64,000 nt of DNA, taken from Caulobacter sp031457805. GTDB lineage: Bacteria > Pseudomonadota > Alphaproteobacteria > Caulobacterales > Caulobacteraceae. Positions 35,051-43,413 of this stretch are shown one piece after another. Both the position numbers and the translations under genes were made by a program. The stretch is taken from the NCBI RefSeq assembly GCF_031457805.1, contig NZ_JAVDXI010000001.1:806001-870000 (forward strand), given 5' to 3'. Position 1 is the stretch's first letter. The number at the start of each line of letters is the position of its first letter. Below the pieces are notes generated by a model. It searched no databases. It saw only the letters and a program-made list of their open reading frames with translations, and had not been told where the DNA came from.

Positions 35051-35413
35051 TCAGGCCGCGTCGGCGCGTCCAGCCAGCCCCTGCATGATCATGCGATTGA
35101 TCTCGATAAGGGGTTCAAAATCCTCCTCCTTGCGCATCACGGCGCTGGAGTGACGACCGACCCAAAGGCTCAGCGAAATGATGCTGGCGCGCAGCTCCAT
35201 CGGGAGCTGGTTCTCAGGAAGAGAGCAATCGGTCGCAAGCGCTGACCAGACCTTCCGGTTCCAGTCCAGCGCGTCAATCCGCGTGGCGATGTCGTCCGCC
35301 GGGGCTTGCGACGCGTCCATCAGGGCGCGCGTCACCTGCCCGAACAGGCGGTACTCCATTTCACGGGGATTCTCAGCCCGCGTCGCCGCCTGCTGATACG
35401 CCCGAAGAGACAT
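35051..35413 (-). CDS. flaF: Flagellar biosynthesis regulator FlaF
   Basis: 120 residues (MSLRAYQQAATRAENPREMEYRLFGQVTRAL). FlaF is a small flagellin-binding factor needed for flagellin translation and secretion; it opposes FlbT. The start ATG lies 41 bp inside the end of flbT, so the two are translationally coupled. A strong terminator follows. Confidence 0.93.
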   Translation of the reverse strand: MSLRAYQQAATRAENPREMEYRLFGQVTRALMDASQAPADDIATRIDALDWNRKVWSALATDCSLPENQLPMELRASIISLSLWVGRHSSAVMRKEEDFEPLIEINRMIMQGLAGRADAA

Positions 35414-35798
35414 GCCCCAACCTCTCGTCTTCGTACTCGATAAGCTTCCGGCTCAACATGAGAGCCTTGTAGTATTCTCGCGCCATCACGTGCTTTGAGA
35501 TGGCGATGCAATCCTGAAGGACTACAGGGTTGCGCACAACGCCCATAAATTCGTTAAGGCGAGTGGCGAATTCCTCGTAAAACTTCTCAGCCCCGGTCTC
35601 GTCTAGATACATCATCATCACCGGGAAGTAGATGTGACGCGCAGGCGTCGTCACCTGGTCCGGCTGCATGATGTCCTTCTCGCGAAGGACGGAGGCCTTG
35701 TTCTGGAGCACCAGAACACCGCGCCGGTCTCCGTTCTGGACCACGGCGCCGTTGAGAACGAACTTCTCTCCAGGCTTCAGCGACAGCTTCAAAGGCAC
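35373..35798 (-). CDS. flbT: Flagellin mRNA regulator FlbT
   Basis: 141 residues, GTG start with GGGAG upstream (MPLKLSLKPGEKFVLNGAVVQNGDRRGVLVLQNKASVLREKDIM). FlbT is a post-transcriptional repressor that binds flagellin mRNA leaders and couples flagellin synthesis to hook completion. It is followed by flaF with a 41-bp overlap and is divergent from flmG (198 bp between starts). Confidence 0.95.
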   Translation of the reverse strand: MPLKLSLKPGEKFVLNGAVVQNGDRRGVLVLQNKASVLREKDIMQPDQVTTPARHIYFPVMMMYLDETGAEKFYEEFATRLNEFMGVVRNPVVLQDCIAISKHVMAREYYKALMLSRKLIEYEDERLGHVSSGVSAGGDAG

Positions 35799-35996
35799 TT
35801 GATGCCGCTCCCTTTCGTTGACGCTGCAAGCCCAGACCCGTCAAGACGACGGCTTCGACAGCAAGCTAGGCGAACACATGTTAACGCCACCTTGCCGCCC
35901 CCAGCGACCGCGTTTGCGACCGTAAGACGCAGCTTAGGACTCAGTTAAGCATAGCGCCTCAAAACATGGTTAACAGCAAAGTCTGAGACCTCCGCC

Positions 35997-37787
35997 ATGT
36001 CCCGTAAAAGCGCTCTGGAAACCTCAGCAAGCGTCCTCGCCCAGGCCGATGTCGGCGCATCAGGCATCCATCCGGGGGTGATCGCCAACGCGATGGGCGA
36101 TTCGGCTTCCAGCGAAGCGCTGGATCGCCTGAAACGTGCGGCGCAGGACACCAAGAACGCCGAAAACGCCAAGGCGTTGGCGCGCGCGGTTCAGGCCGTG
36201 CAACTGCAGGACTACGCCAAAGCCGACAAACTGGCTCTGAAACTCCTCGAAAAGGACGAGCGCCTGGGCCTGGCCTGGCACATCCTGGCGATCGCGCGCG
36301 AAAAGACCGGAGACTTCGCCTCGTCGCTCCGCGCTTACGAAGCTGCGCTGTCCCTGCTCGCCGACCATGGCCCCGTCGCGGGCGACCTTGGCCGCCTCGC
36401 CTTCCGGATGAACATGCCGGAGCTGGCCGCCAAGTTCTTTGCGCACTACCGCCTAGCCCGGCCCGACGACGTCGAAGGTGCCAACAACCTTGCGTGCGCG
36501 CTCCGCGAACTGAACCGCGAAAGCGAAGCCATCGAAGTGCTGAAGGCGGCGCTCGGCGCCAACCCCGAGGCGGCGGTGCTCTGGAACACCCTGGGCACGG
36601 TGCTGTGCAATATCGGCGATGGCGCCGGCTCGATCGTGTTCTTCGACGAAGCCCTTCGCTTGGCGCCGGATCTGGCCAAGGCCTATCACAACCGCGCGTT
36701 CGCCAAGCTGGACCTTGGCGATATCGAGAGCGCGTTGGCCGATTGCGAGGCGGCCATGCGCAACCCAGGCTCGCCGGAAGACCTGGCGATGATGCAGTTC
36801 GCCCGCGCCACCATTCTCCTGGCGCTGGGCCGCGTGGCCGAAGGCTGGGAGGCTTACGAGTCGCGCTTCTCACCGGCGCTGAGCGATGCGCCACGGTTCC
36901 AGATTCCCGGCGTCCGCTGGTCAGGACAGGATCTCAAGGGCAAGTCATTGATGATCACCACCGAGCAGGGTCTCGGCGATGAAGTCATGTTCGCCAACAT
37001 GCTGCCCGATATCCTTGAGGCGCTCGGGCCGGACGGGTTTCTGTCCCTGGCGGTCGAACGCCGCCTGACGCCCCTGTTCGAGCGCTCGTTCCCGAGCGTC
37101 GAGGTCACCGCTCACCGGACGGTCGCCTATGAAGGCCGCGTGTTCCGGGCGGCGCCCTACATCGAAAACTGGGACCGTTTCGACTACTGGGCGGCGATCG
37201 GCGACTTCCTCCCCAGCCTGCGCGCCTCAGCCGCGGCGTTTCCCAAACGCCAAGCCTTCCTTCAGCCGGATCCGGCGCGCGTGGCGCATTGGAAAACGCA
37301 ACTTGAGAAGCTTGGCCCCGGCCCCAAGGTCGGCCTTCTGTGGAAGAGCCTGAAGCTCAACGCCGAGCGCGCGCGGCAGTTCTCACCGTTCCATCTATGG
37401 GAGCCCGTGCTGCATACTCCCGGCGCGGTTTTCGTGAACCTGCAATACGGTGATTGCGACGAAGAGATCGCGTTCGCCAAGGAGGAGCTTGGCGTCGAGA
37501 TCTGGCAGCCTGATGGAATCGACCTGAAGGCTGATCTCGATGATGTCGCAGCACTGTGCGCGGCGGTCGATCTGGTCATCGGCTTCTCTAACGCCACCAT
37601 AAACCTGGCCGGCGCGGTGGGGACCCCGATCTTCATGCTGACCGGGGCCTCGTCCTGGACACGCCTTGGGACCGACTACTACCCTTGGTATCCGAGCGTG
37701 CGCTGTTTCGTCACCGAGCAGTACGGCGTCTGGGAGCCGACCATGGGCCGCGTGGCCGATGCGCTGCGCGATTTCGCCACACCGTGA
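35997..37787 (+). CDS. flmG: Flagellin glycosyltransferase FlmG (TPR + GT domain)
   Basis: 596 residues. The N-terminal half holds about five to six tetratricopeptide repeats (roughly residues 60-260; e.g. AWHILAIAREKTGDFASSLRAYEAAL, AVLWNTLGTVLCNIGDGAGSIVFFDEAL). The C-terminal half is a GT-B-like glycosyltransferase (TTEQGLGDEVMFANMLPDIL, GLLWKSLKLNAERARQFS, DLVIGFSNATINLAGAVG). In C. crescentus FlmG binds flagellin through the TPRs and transfers pseudaminic acid to it. Divergent from flbT and followed by a PseH-like gene. Confidence 0.92.
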   Translation: MSRKSALETSASVLAQADVGASGIHPGVIANAMGDSASSEALDRLKRAAQDTKNAENAKALARAVQAVQLQDYAKADKLALKLLEKDERLGLAWHILAIAREKTGDFASSLRAYEAALSLLADHGPVAGDLGRLAFRMNMPELAAKFFAHYRLARPDDVEGANNLACALRELNRESEAIEVLKAALGANPEAAVLWNTLGTVLCNIGDGAGSIVFFDEALRLAPDLAKAYHNRAFAKLDLGDIESALADCEAAMRNPGSPEDLAMMQFARATILLALGRVAEGWEAYESRFSPALSDAPRFQIPGVRWSGQDLKGKSLMITTEQGLGDEVMFANMLPDILEALGPDGFLSLAVERRLTPLFERSFPSVEVTAHRTVAYEGRVFRAAPYIENWDRFDYWAAIGDFLPSLRASAAAFPKRQAFLQPDPARVAHWKTQLEKLGPGPKVGLLWKSLKLNAERARQFSPFHLWEPVLHTPGAVFVNLQYGDCDEEIAFAKEELGVEIWQPDGIDLKADLDDVAALCAAVDLVIGFSNATINLAGAVGTPIFMLTGASSWTRLGTDYYPWYPSVRCFVTEQYGVWEPTMGRVADALRDFATP

Positions 37788-37915
37788 CTGGCCGCCTCGG
37801 TTGAGGCGGATCAAAGCCTGAGCCCTTGAACTGGACAGACTGGACCAGCGTTGGGGTTGTCGCCTCAACGCTTCCACATGCGCGCCAGCGCGCGCGCTGG
37901 TCCGGAGCTCGGGAC

Positions 37916-38497
37916 ATGGTGGCGGTGAGACTGCGCAGTGTCGCAGAAGATGATCGCGAGAGGCTTCTGACCTGGCGCAACAGCCCAGATGTCTCGGCCT
38001 ACATGTACTCAGACCACAAGATCGGTCACGAAGAGCACGATCACTGGTTCGACGTCGCGCGGCATGACCCGCGGCGTCGCTACTGGATCATCGAGGCCAA
38101 CCACGAACCGGTCGGTTTGGCGAACTTGGCCGATATCGATCTCGTCCACAGGCGTTGCGCCTGGGCCTACTACCTAGCCAGCCCCAAGGTCCGGGGCCTT
38201 GGCGTAGGATCCCGGGTCGAGTTTGAGGTCATCGAGTACGTGTTCGGGCAACTGGGCCTCAACAAGCTTTGGTGTGAGGTGCTTGTTTCGAACGAGAGCG
38301 TCTGGCGACTGCACGAGCTCTACGGTTTCCAGCGCGAAGCGTTGTTCCGGCAACATGTGATGAAGCAGGGCCACGAGGTCGATGTGGTGGGCTTGGGACT
38401 GCTGGCCAGCGACTGGGCGGTCCGACGCGACGCCATGGCGGAACGGCTTCGAGCGAAGGGATACGACATCCCGAGCAGCACCTGCCGAGCAGCCTAG
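37916..38497 (+). CDS. flmH: PseH-like N-acetyltransferase, probable FlmH
   Basis: 193 residues from ATG 37916 (MVAVRLRSVAEDDRERLLTWRNSPDVSAYMYSDHKI), with GGAG upstream; 30 more codons are open before it. Landmarks: ITHEEH-like IGHEEHDHWFD, GLANLADIDLVHRRCAWAYYL, PKVRGLGVGSRVEFEVIEYVF and NKLWCEVLVSNESVWRLHELYGFQ, all typical of PseH, the UDP-4-amino-sugar N-acetyltransferase of pseudaminic acid synthesis. It follows flmG by 128 bp on the same strand. The flmH name rests on this adjacency. Confidence 0.72.
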   Translation: MVAVRLRSVAEDDRERLLTWRNSPDVSAYMYSDHKIGHEEHDHWFDVARHDPRRRYWIIEANHEPVGLANLADIDLVHRRCAWAYYLASPKVRGLGVGSRVEFEVIEYVFGQLGLNKLWCEVLVSNESVWRLHELYGFQREALFRQHVMKQGHEVDVVGLGLLASDWAVRRDAMAERLRAKGYDIPSSTCRAA

Positions 38498-38604
38498 GCT
38501 CGCCTTCCCTATCGACACCCTTGCCAAGCGCGCGAGCGCCGGTAGTTTGATCCGCTGAATTTGAACAACTGTTCGAACCGGATCCGATTCCGGCGGAGAT
38601 AGGC

Positions 38605-39474
38605 ATGAGCCAGCGCTTCGAAGGTACTTCTGACTACGTGGCCACCGACGACCTCAAGGTCGCGGTCAACGCCGCCGTGGCGCTTGAGCGCCCGCTTCTG
38701 ATCAAGGGCGAACCCGGCACGGGTAAGACCGTCCTGGCCTACGAAGTCGCCAAGGCGATGGGCGCGCCGCTGATCACCTGGCACATCAAATCGACGACCA
38801 AGGCCCAGCAGGGTCTCTACGAGTACGATGCGGTTACCCGCCTGCGCGACAGCCAGCTGGGCGACGAGCGCGTCAAGGACGTCAAGAACTACATCAAGAA
38901 GGGCAAGCTCTGGGAAGCCTTCGAGAGCGAGGTTCGCCCGGTGCTGCTGATCGACGAGATCGACAAGGCCGACATCGAGTTCCCGAACGACCTTCTGCAG
39001 GAGCTCGATCGCAACGAGTTCTACGTCTACGAGACGAATGAGACGATCAAGGCCAAGGTCCGGCCGATCATCATCATCACCTCGAACAACGAGAAGGAAC
39101 TGCCGGACGCGTTCCTGCGCCGCTGCTTCTTCCACTACATCCGCTTTCCGGAAGCCGACACGATGCAGGCCATCGTCGACGTCCACTTCCCGGGCATCAA
39201 GCAGAAGCTGGTAGCCGAGGCTCTGCGCATCTTCTACGACATGCGCAAGGTGCCGGGCCTGAAGAAGAAGCCGTCGACGTCTGAGTTGCTGGACTGGCTG
39301 AAGCTGCTGCTGGTCGAGGATATCGACGATCAGGTCCTGCGCGAGAAGGATCCCACCAAGCTGATCCCGCCGCTGCATGGCGCGCTGCTCAAGAACGAGC
39401 AGGACGTCCATCTGTTCGAACGTCTGGCGTTCCTCGCCCGCCGTGAGGGATCGGGCGCGCGTCCGGGTCAGTAG
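38605..39474 (+). CDS. MoxR-family AAA+ ATPase
   Basis: 289 residues. Walker A GEPGTGKT at 35-42, Walker B VLLIDEIDKAD, sensor 1 IIITSNNEKELPDAFLRRC. MoxR ATPases act as chaperones that mature or activate partner complexes, usually with a VWA-domain protein encoded next door. Here the next gene is a lipoprotein, and no VWA gene occurs in the window. Confidence 0.9.
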   Translation: MSQRFEGTSDYVATDDLKVAVNAAVALERPLLIKGEPGTGKTVLAYEVAKAMGAPLITWHIKSTTKAQQGLYEYDAVTRLRDSQLGDERVKDVKNYIKKGKLWEAFESEVRPVLLIDEIDKADIEFPNDLLQELDRNEFYVYETNETIKAKVRPIIIITSNNEKELPDAFLRRCFFHYIRFPEADTMQAIVDVHFPGIKQKLVAEALRIFYDMRKVPGLKKKPSTSELLDWLKLLLVEDIDDQVLREKDPTKLIPPLHGALLKNEQDVHLFERLAFLARREGSGARPGQ

Positions 39475-39573
39475 CCCGGCTGCGACGAAACGGCACTTAC
39501 CGGGATTTCACTGGACGCGCGTCAGACGCACGGCCACCTTCCCCGCTATATGCGGGTAGGCCAAGGGAACACC

Positions 39574-40383
39574 ATGCGTCACTCAAAATGGCTGGTCGCG
39601 ACGCTACTGATCGGCGCGGGCGTGTCCGCCTTGACCGCTTGTCAGCCTGCGGCGTCGGACAAGGAGACGCGCACAGAACGCCGCCTTGGTCGCGAGGCGG
39701 TCCGCGCGATCGAGCGTCTGGATTGCCCGGAACGCCAGGGCGGACTTACCCGCGTCAGCGCCGCTGCGGACGGCCAGTCGTGTTCGTACGCGTCGAGCGA
39801 AGGGACGGTTGATCTGCGGCTTGTTCACCTGAACGGCGGCGACGCCGAGGCGGCTCTGGCCCCGATCGAAGCTGAACTGAAGGGCGTGATCCCCACGCCA
39901 GAAGCCCCGCCTAAGCCCCCCGAGGCTAAGGCGGGCAAGAACAAGACCAGCATCCATCTGCCGGGCGTCTCGATCGACGCTCACGGAGACACCGCAGACA
40001 TTCGGATCGGCCACCTAACGATCAATAGCGACGGCGGGACCGCGGAGGTCAAGGTCAACAAGAACGTCAACATCAAGAGCAACGACGGCCACGCCTCCGT
40101 CAATGTCAGCGCTGAGGACGGCCACGAAGGCGACGTCACCATCAGGGCGAATGATAACGGCGCGGAAATCCGCGCCTTGAAGGGCGGCGACGCCGTGCGC
40201 TCCACTCTGATCCTCGCCAATGACAAGGCTCCGAATGGTTATCGCGTCGCGGGCTACGAAGCCCGTGGCCCTAAAGGCGGTCCGCTGGCCGTGGCGATTG
40301 TCAAGGCCAAGAACCGTAACACCGACGACCATGATCTCTTCAAGGACATGAAGGCGTTAGTTCGCCACAACGTCGGCGGCTGA
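39574..40383 (+). CDS. Lipoprotein with Gly/Asp/Asn-rich repeat region
   Basis: 269 residues from ATG 39574 (AAGGGA upstream). The signal peptide ends in the lipobox LTAC (GAGVSALTACQPA). After a helical N-terminal domain with two cysteines and a Pro/Lys linker, the second half has alternating hydrophobic strands (IDAHGDTADIRIGHLTINSDGG, VNKNVNIKSNDGHASVNVSAEDG), like a short beta-helix or adhesin-type (DUF4097-like) sheet. Function unknown. Confidence 0.75.
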   Translation: MRHSKWLVATLLIGAGVSALTACQPAASDKETRTERRLGREAVRAIERLDCPERQGGLTRVSAAADGQSCSYASSEGTVDLRLVHLNGGDAEAALAPIEAELKGVIPTPEAPPKPPEAKAGKNKTSIHLPGVSIDAHGDTADIRIGHLTINSDGGTAEVKVNKNVNIKSNDGHASVNVSAEDGHEGDVTIRANDNGAEIRALKGGDAVRSTLILANDKAPNGYRVAGYEARGPKGGPLAVAIVKAKNRNTDDHDLFKDMKALVRHNVGG

Positions 40384-40453
40384 CCACGAGAGAAACCCCG
40401 GCTGCGCGATTGCTTGGCAGGGGTTCGTGTCCCGACCACGCTGCAGTTTACGT

Positions 40454-40828
40454 CTACTGCAGCGGCGTGACCTCCATGACCTTGTAGGTCAACGGGCGGC
40501 CATCCTCATCCGTCACGGTGACATACTCGCCCAACGCAAAGCGATGGTCGCCCAGGCGATGCAACGGCTCGTCGTCGGCCTCTTCAGCCGCGTCATAGTC
40601 GAAAAACCAGCGCTGACCGCGCTTGTTCAGGCGACCGTCGACGGCGTCCTCGTCAGGCGCGAAGCGCCGTACGCTGCACGACCCCTTGACCTTGGCGTAC
40701 TCGCCTTCGTCGATGCGACCGTCCTCGGTGAGCGGCGCTGTCAGGGCGTAGCCGCGATGATCATCGCCGCCAGCGAACTCGGTGCCAGGATTGCGCGCCA
40801 AGCGCATGACGATCCGGGATAGAGACAT
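40454..40828 (-). CDS. Conserved hypothetical protein, small
   Basis: 124 residues (MSLSRIVMRLARNPGTEFAGGDDHRGYALTAPL), no signal peptide, rich in Asp/Glu/Arg, with KGSCSVRRFAPDEDAVDG and RWFFDYDAAEEADDEPLHRLGDHRFALGEYVTV. The layout suggests a compact beta-barrel cytoplasmic protein. It resembles a hypothetical family widespread in alphaproteobacteria; no function is known to me. 31 bp from the universal stress protein gene. Confidence 0.75.
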   Translation of the reverse strand: MSLSRIVMRLARNPGTEFAGGDDHRGYALTAPLTEDGRIDEGEYAKVKGSCSVRRFAPDEDAVDGRLNKRGQRWFFDYDAAEEADDEPLHRLGDHRFALGEYVTVTDEDGRPLTYKVMEVTPLQ

Positions 40829-40859
40829 AAGCCTCCCTTTCTTCTATAATTTCAGTCTT

Positions 40860-41672
40860 TTAGTGCGACAGGAACAACGATGGGCCGTCACTGTTCAGTA
40901 ACGTGCGGGTGGTGCCCCCGAAGATGAACTCCTGAAGCCGCGGGTGACCGAAAGCCCCCGCGACCAGAAGGTTGGCATTGACGTCCTTGGCCGCGTCCAG
41001 CAGGAGCGATCCTGCGTCGCCGCTTCCTTCCAGCGCCCGCACGCTGGCCTTGACCCCGCGCGCGGCGAGGAATTCGACAAGGCGATCCAGTTCGAAAGCC
41101 CGCGACGAGGCAGCCGGCGCGCCGGCCACAACCACAGCGCTGGCCTTTTCCAGAAGCGGCAAGGCCGTGCGTACGGCGCGGCTGGCCTCCTTGCCGCCAT
41201 CCCAGGCGACCAGGGCCACGCCATCCGTCCTAAAGCCTGGACGAGCCACCAGGGTGGGACGCTGCTCGTCGGCCACCAGTTGCTGGAAAGACTCGGCCAA
41301 CGGCCCCTTCCCGCGCGCCGCAGCGTCGTCGAACACGATAACGTCGGAGAGCCGGCCTTCCATCGCCAAACCGGCCCAGACGGGCGAGTCCAGGCTGATG
41401 ACGCGCGTGCGACCATAGCCGAGCTCGGCGGCCAGCTTGCCAACAGCCTTGGCCCCTTCCTGGGCGGCTTCCTTCAGGCTTTCCAGCGCGGTGACCTGCA
41501 CCCCGCCCATGAAACCTTCACCCATCCAGGGCATCAGGTCGGCCATGTCGGCCGGCGCGTGGACGCAAGCCAGTTCCGCCTCGAAGGCGGCCGCCAAGGT
41601 CGCGGCGGAGGTCAGGACGCCTTGGTCGTTTGGGGTTCCGGCCAGCGGAACCATGATTCTCGCCCAACTCAT
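40860..41672 (-). CDS. Tandem universal stress protein (UspA family)
   Basis: 270 residues from ATG 41672 (MSWARIMVPLAG), with AGGGAG upstream. Two Usp domains in tandem: IMVPLAGTPNDQGVLTSAATLAA, then VALVAWDGGKEASRAVRTALPLL, ending in the nucleotide-binding signature LLVAGAFGHPRLQEFIFGGTTRTLL. Usp tandem proteins bind ATP and act in stress survival. The longer frame upstream overlaps the HD hydrolase gene and is not coding. Confidence 0.88.
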   Translation of the reverse strand: MSWARIMVPLAGTPNDQGVLTSAATLAAAFEAELACVHAPADMADLMPWMGEGFMGGVQVTALESLKEAAQEGAKAVGKLAAELGYGRTRVISLDSPVWAGLAMEGRLSDVIVFDDAAARGKGPLAESFQQLVADEQRPTLVARPGFRTDGVALVAWDGGKEASRAVRTALPLLEKASAVVVAGAPAASSRAFELDRLVEFLAARGVKASVRALEGSGDAGSLLLDAAKDVNANLLVAGAFGHPRLQEFIFGGTTRTLLNSDGPSLFLSH

Positions 41673-41778
41673 GATCGAACTCCCTTTCGAGGGCATTTCC
41701 ACAGATGACCGCGACGCCCTCATTGATCTTTCGCAACCAATGCGCCAGTCAACCGACTTCATCGTGAGGAACGATCTC

Positions 41779-42423
41779 GTGGCCAAAGGGCTGCAAAGGG
41801 GCGGACCGCCCCGCGCGTGGCAAAGAATGCTCTCCGGACGTCGGCTCGACCTGCTCGATCCGTCGCCGATGGACATCGAAATCGAGGACATCGCCCATGG
41901 CTTGGCGCGCGTGGCGCGCTGGAACGGCCAAACCGTCGGCGAACACGGCTTCTCCGTCGCCCAGCACAGTCTGGTCGTCGAGGAGATCGCCGCGCACATC
42001 AAGCCCGACTTGGAACCGCGCTGGCGCCTGGCCGCACTGCTGCACGACGCCAGCGAGTATGTGATCGGCGACATGATCAGCCCGTTCAAGGCGGCGCTGG
42101 GCGTCAGCTACAAGGATTTCGAGACCCGGCTGGAGGACGCGATCCACATTCGCTTTGGTCTTCCGGTAAAGACCCCCGCGCCGATCAAGAAGCTGATCAA
42201 GCAGGCCGACCGCGCCTGCGCCTTCTTCGAGGCCACCCAGCTGGCGGGCTTCGAGCACGGCGAGTCGCTAGCCATCTTCGGCGCGCCGCCAGCCGGCTAT
42301 GATCTGCAGATCACGCCGCTGGCGCCCTTCGAGGCCCAGACGCGCTATGTGCAGCGCTTCCACGTACTGTCGCGCGCGGCGGGCTATGAGTCCGCGCCCG
42401 ACGCGGCGTTCGAAACCGAGTAG
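41779..42423 (+). CDS. HD-domain phosphohydrolase (YfbR-like)
   Basis: About 214 residues. The frame is open upstream; GTG 41779 is chosen because GAGGA precedes it and the conserved PRAWQRMLSGRRLDLLDPSP lies soon after. HD metal ligands: H in EHGFSVAQHSLVV and HD in ALLHDASEYVIGDM. YfbR-type enzymes hydrolyse deoxynucleoside monophosphates. It is followed after 9 bp by the NrtR-like regulator, suggesting one operon. Confidence 0.82.
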   Translation: MAKGLQRGGPPRAWQRMLSGRRLDLLDPSPMDIEIEDIAHGLARVARWNGQTVGEHGFSVAQHSLVVEEIAAHIKPDLEPRWRLAALLHDASEYVIGDMISPFKAALGVSYKDFETRLEDAIHIRFGLPVKTPAPIKKLIKQADRACAFFEATQLAGFEHGESLAIFGAPPAGYDLQITPLAPFEAQTRYVQRFHVLSRAAGYESAPDAAFETE

Positions 42424-42432
42424 CGGGGTGCG

Positions 42433-43413
42433 ATGAACACGGCGGTCGTCATCGGTCTGTCGGCGGTAGTCGTCGCGATCCGCGACGGCGAGGCCGTGGT
42501 CCTGACCGTGCGGCCGCACGACGCGGTCACCGACATCGCCTCGCCGCTCTCAGGCCTGCCGTTCGGCCCGTTCGATCCCGAGGCGCACCGCACCTTCGAG
42601 CTGGGCCTGAGGGCTTTCGTGACCCAGCAGACTCGCTTCCAGCTGGGCTATGTCGAGCAGCTCTACACCTTCGGCGACAAGGGCCGCGACGCGCCCCGCG
42701 CCGAGGTGGGGGCCGGCGCCGCGCGCGTTGTTTCAGTCGGCTATCTGGGCCTGACGCCCAAGGCGGTCGACACCGACGCCCCCGACACCGCCTGGGCCCC
42801 GTGGACCCAGTTCTTCCCCTGGGAGGACTGGCGCGCCGGCCGCCCCGCCCTGCTCGACGACGCCATCACGCCTGCGCTCAAACGCTGGGCCGCTGATGAC
42901 GCAGGCAAGTGGTCCCGCGCCCGCCTGGCCTTCGCTCTGGACGGCGCGCCGTGGAACGAGGAGCGGGTGCTGGAGCGGTATGAGCTTCTCTATGAGGCGG
43001 GCCTCGCCCCCGAAGCCGCCCGCGACCGGGCCCGCGCCGACGGTCAGGACCCCGCCGAACCCGCCGCCCTGTCGGCGGCTCTCGGCGAACCGATGATCTC
43101 AGACCACCGGAGAATCCTGGCCACAGGCCTTTCGCGCCTGCGCGGCAAGATCAAGTATCGCCCGGTGGTGTTCGAGCTGACCCCCGAGGAGTTCACCCTC
43201 TCGACCCTGCAGCGCACGGTCGAGGCCATCGCCGGCGTACCCCTGCACAAGCAGAACTTCCGCCGCGTCGTTGAGCGTGAGGAACTGGTCGAGGGCCTGG
43301 GCCGGCTCGACGCTGAAACCGGTGGCCGTCCGGCCGAACTGTTCCGCTTCCGCCGCGAGATGCTGGCGACGCGGCAGGCGACGGGGCTGTCGCTTCCGCT
43401 GCTGCGAGACTAG
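42433..43413 (+). CDS. NrtR-like NAD-metabolism regulator (degenerate Nudix + winged helix)
   Basis: 326 residues. The N-terminal half has a Nudix-like fold (AVVIGLSAVVVAIRDGEAVVLTVRP) whose catalytic Nudix box is degenerate, so it should sense rather than hydrolyse. The C-terminal half has the winged-helix part (KIKYRPVVFELTPEEFTLSTLQRTVEAIAGVPLHKQNFRRVV) typical of NrtR, which binds ADP-ribose to release NAD-biosynthesis operators. No nad genes are in the window. Confidence 0.78.
   Translation: MNTAVVIGLSAVVVAIRDGEAVVLTVRPHDAVTDIASPLSGLPFGPFDPEAHRTFELGLRAFVTQQTRFQLGYVEQLYTFGDKGRDAPRAEVGAGAARVVSVGYLGLTPKAVDTDAPDTAWAPWTQFFPWEDWRAGRPALLDDAITPALKRWAADDAGKWSRARLAFALDGAPWNEERVLERYELLYEAGLAPEAARDRARADGQDPAEPAALSAALGEPMISDHRRILATGLSRLRGKIKYRPVVFELTPEEFTLSTLQRTVEAIAGVPLHKQNFRRVVEREELVEGLGRLDAETGGRPAELFRFRREMLATRQATGLSLPLLRD

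Noticed and set aside
38563..38578. Second possible LexA box upstream of moxR (GAAC...GAAC)
   Set aside because: The two GAAC copies are 8 bases apart, not the 7 required by the alphaproteobacterial LexA motif.
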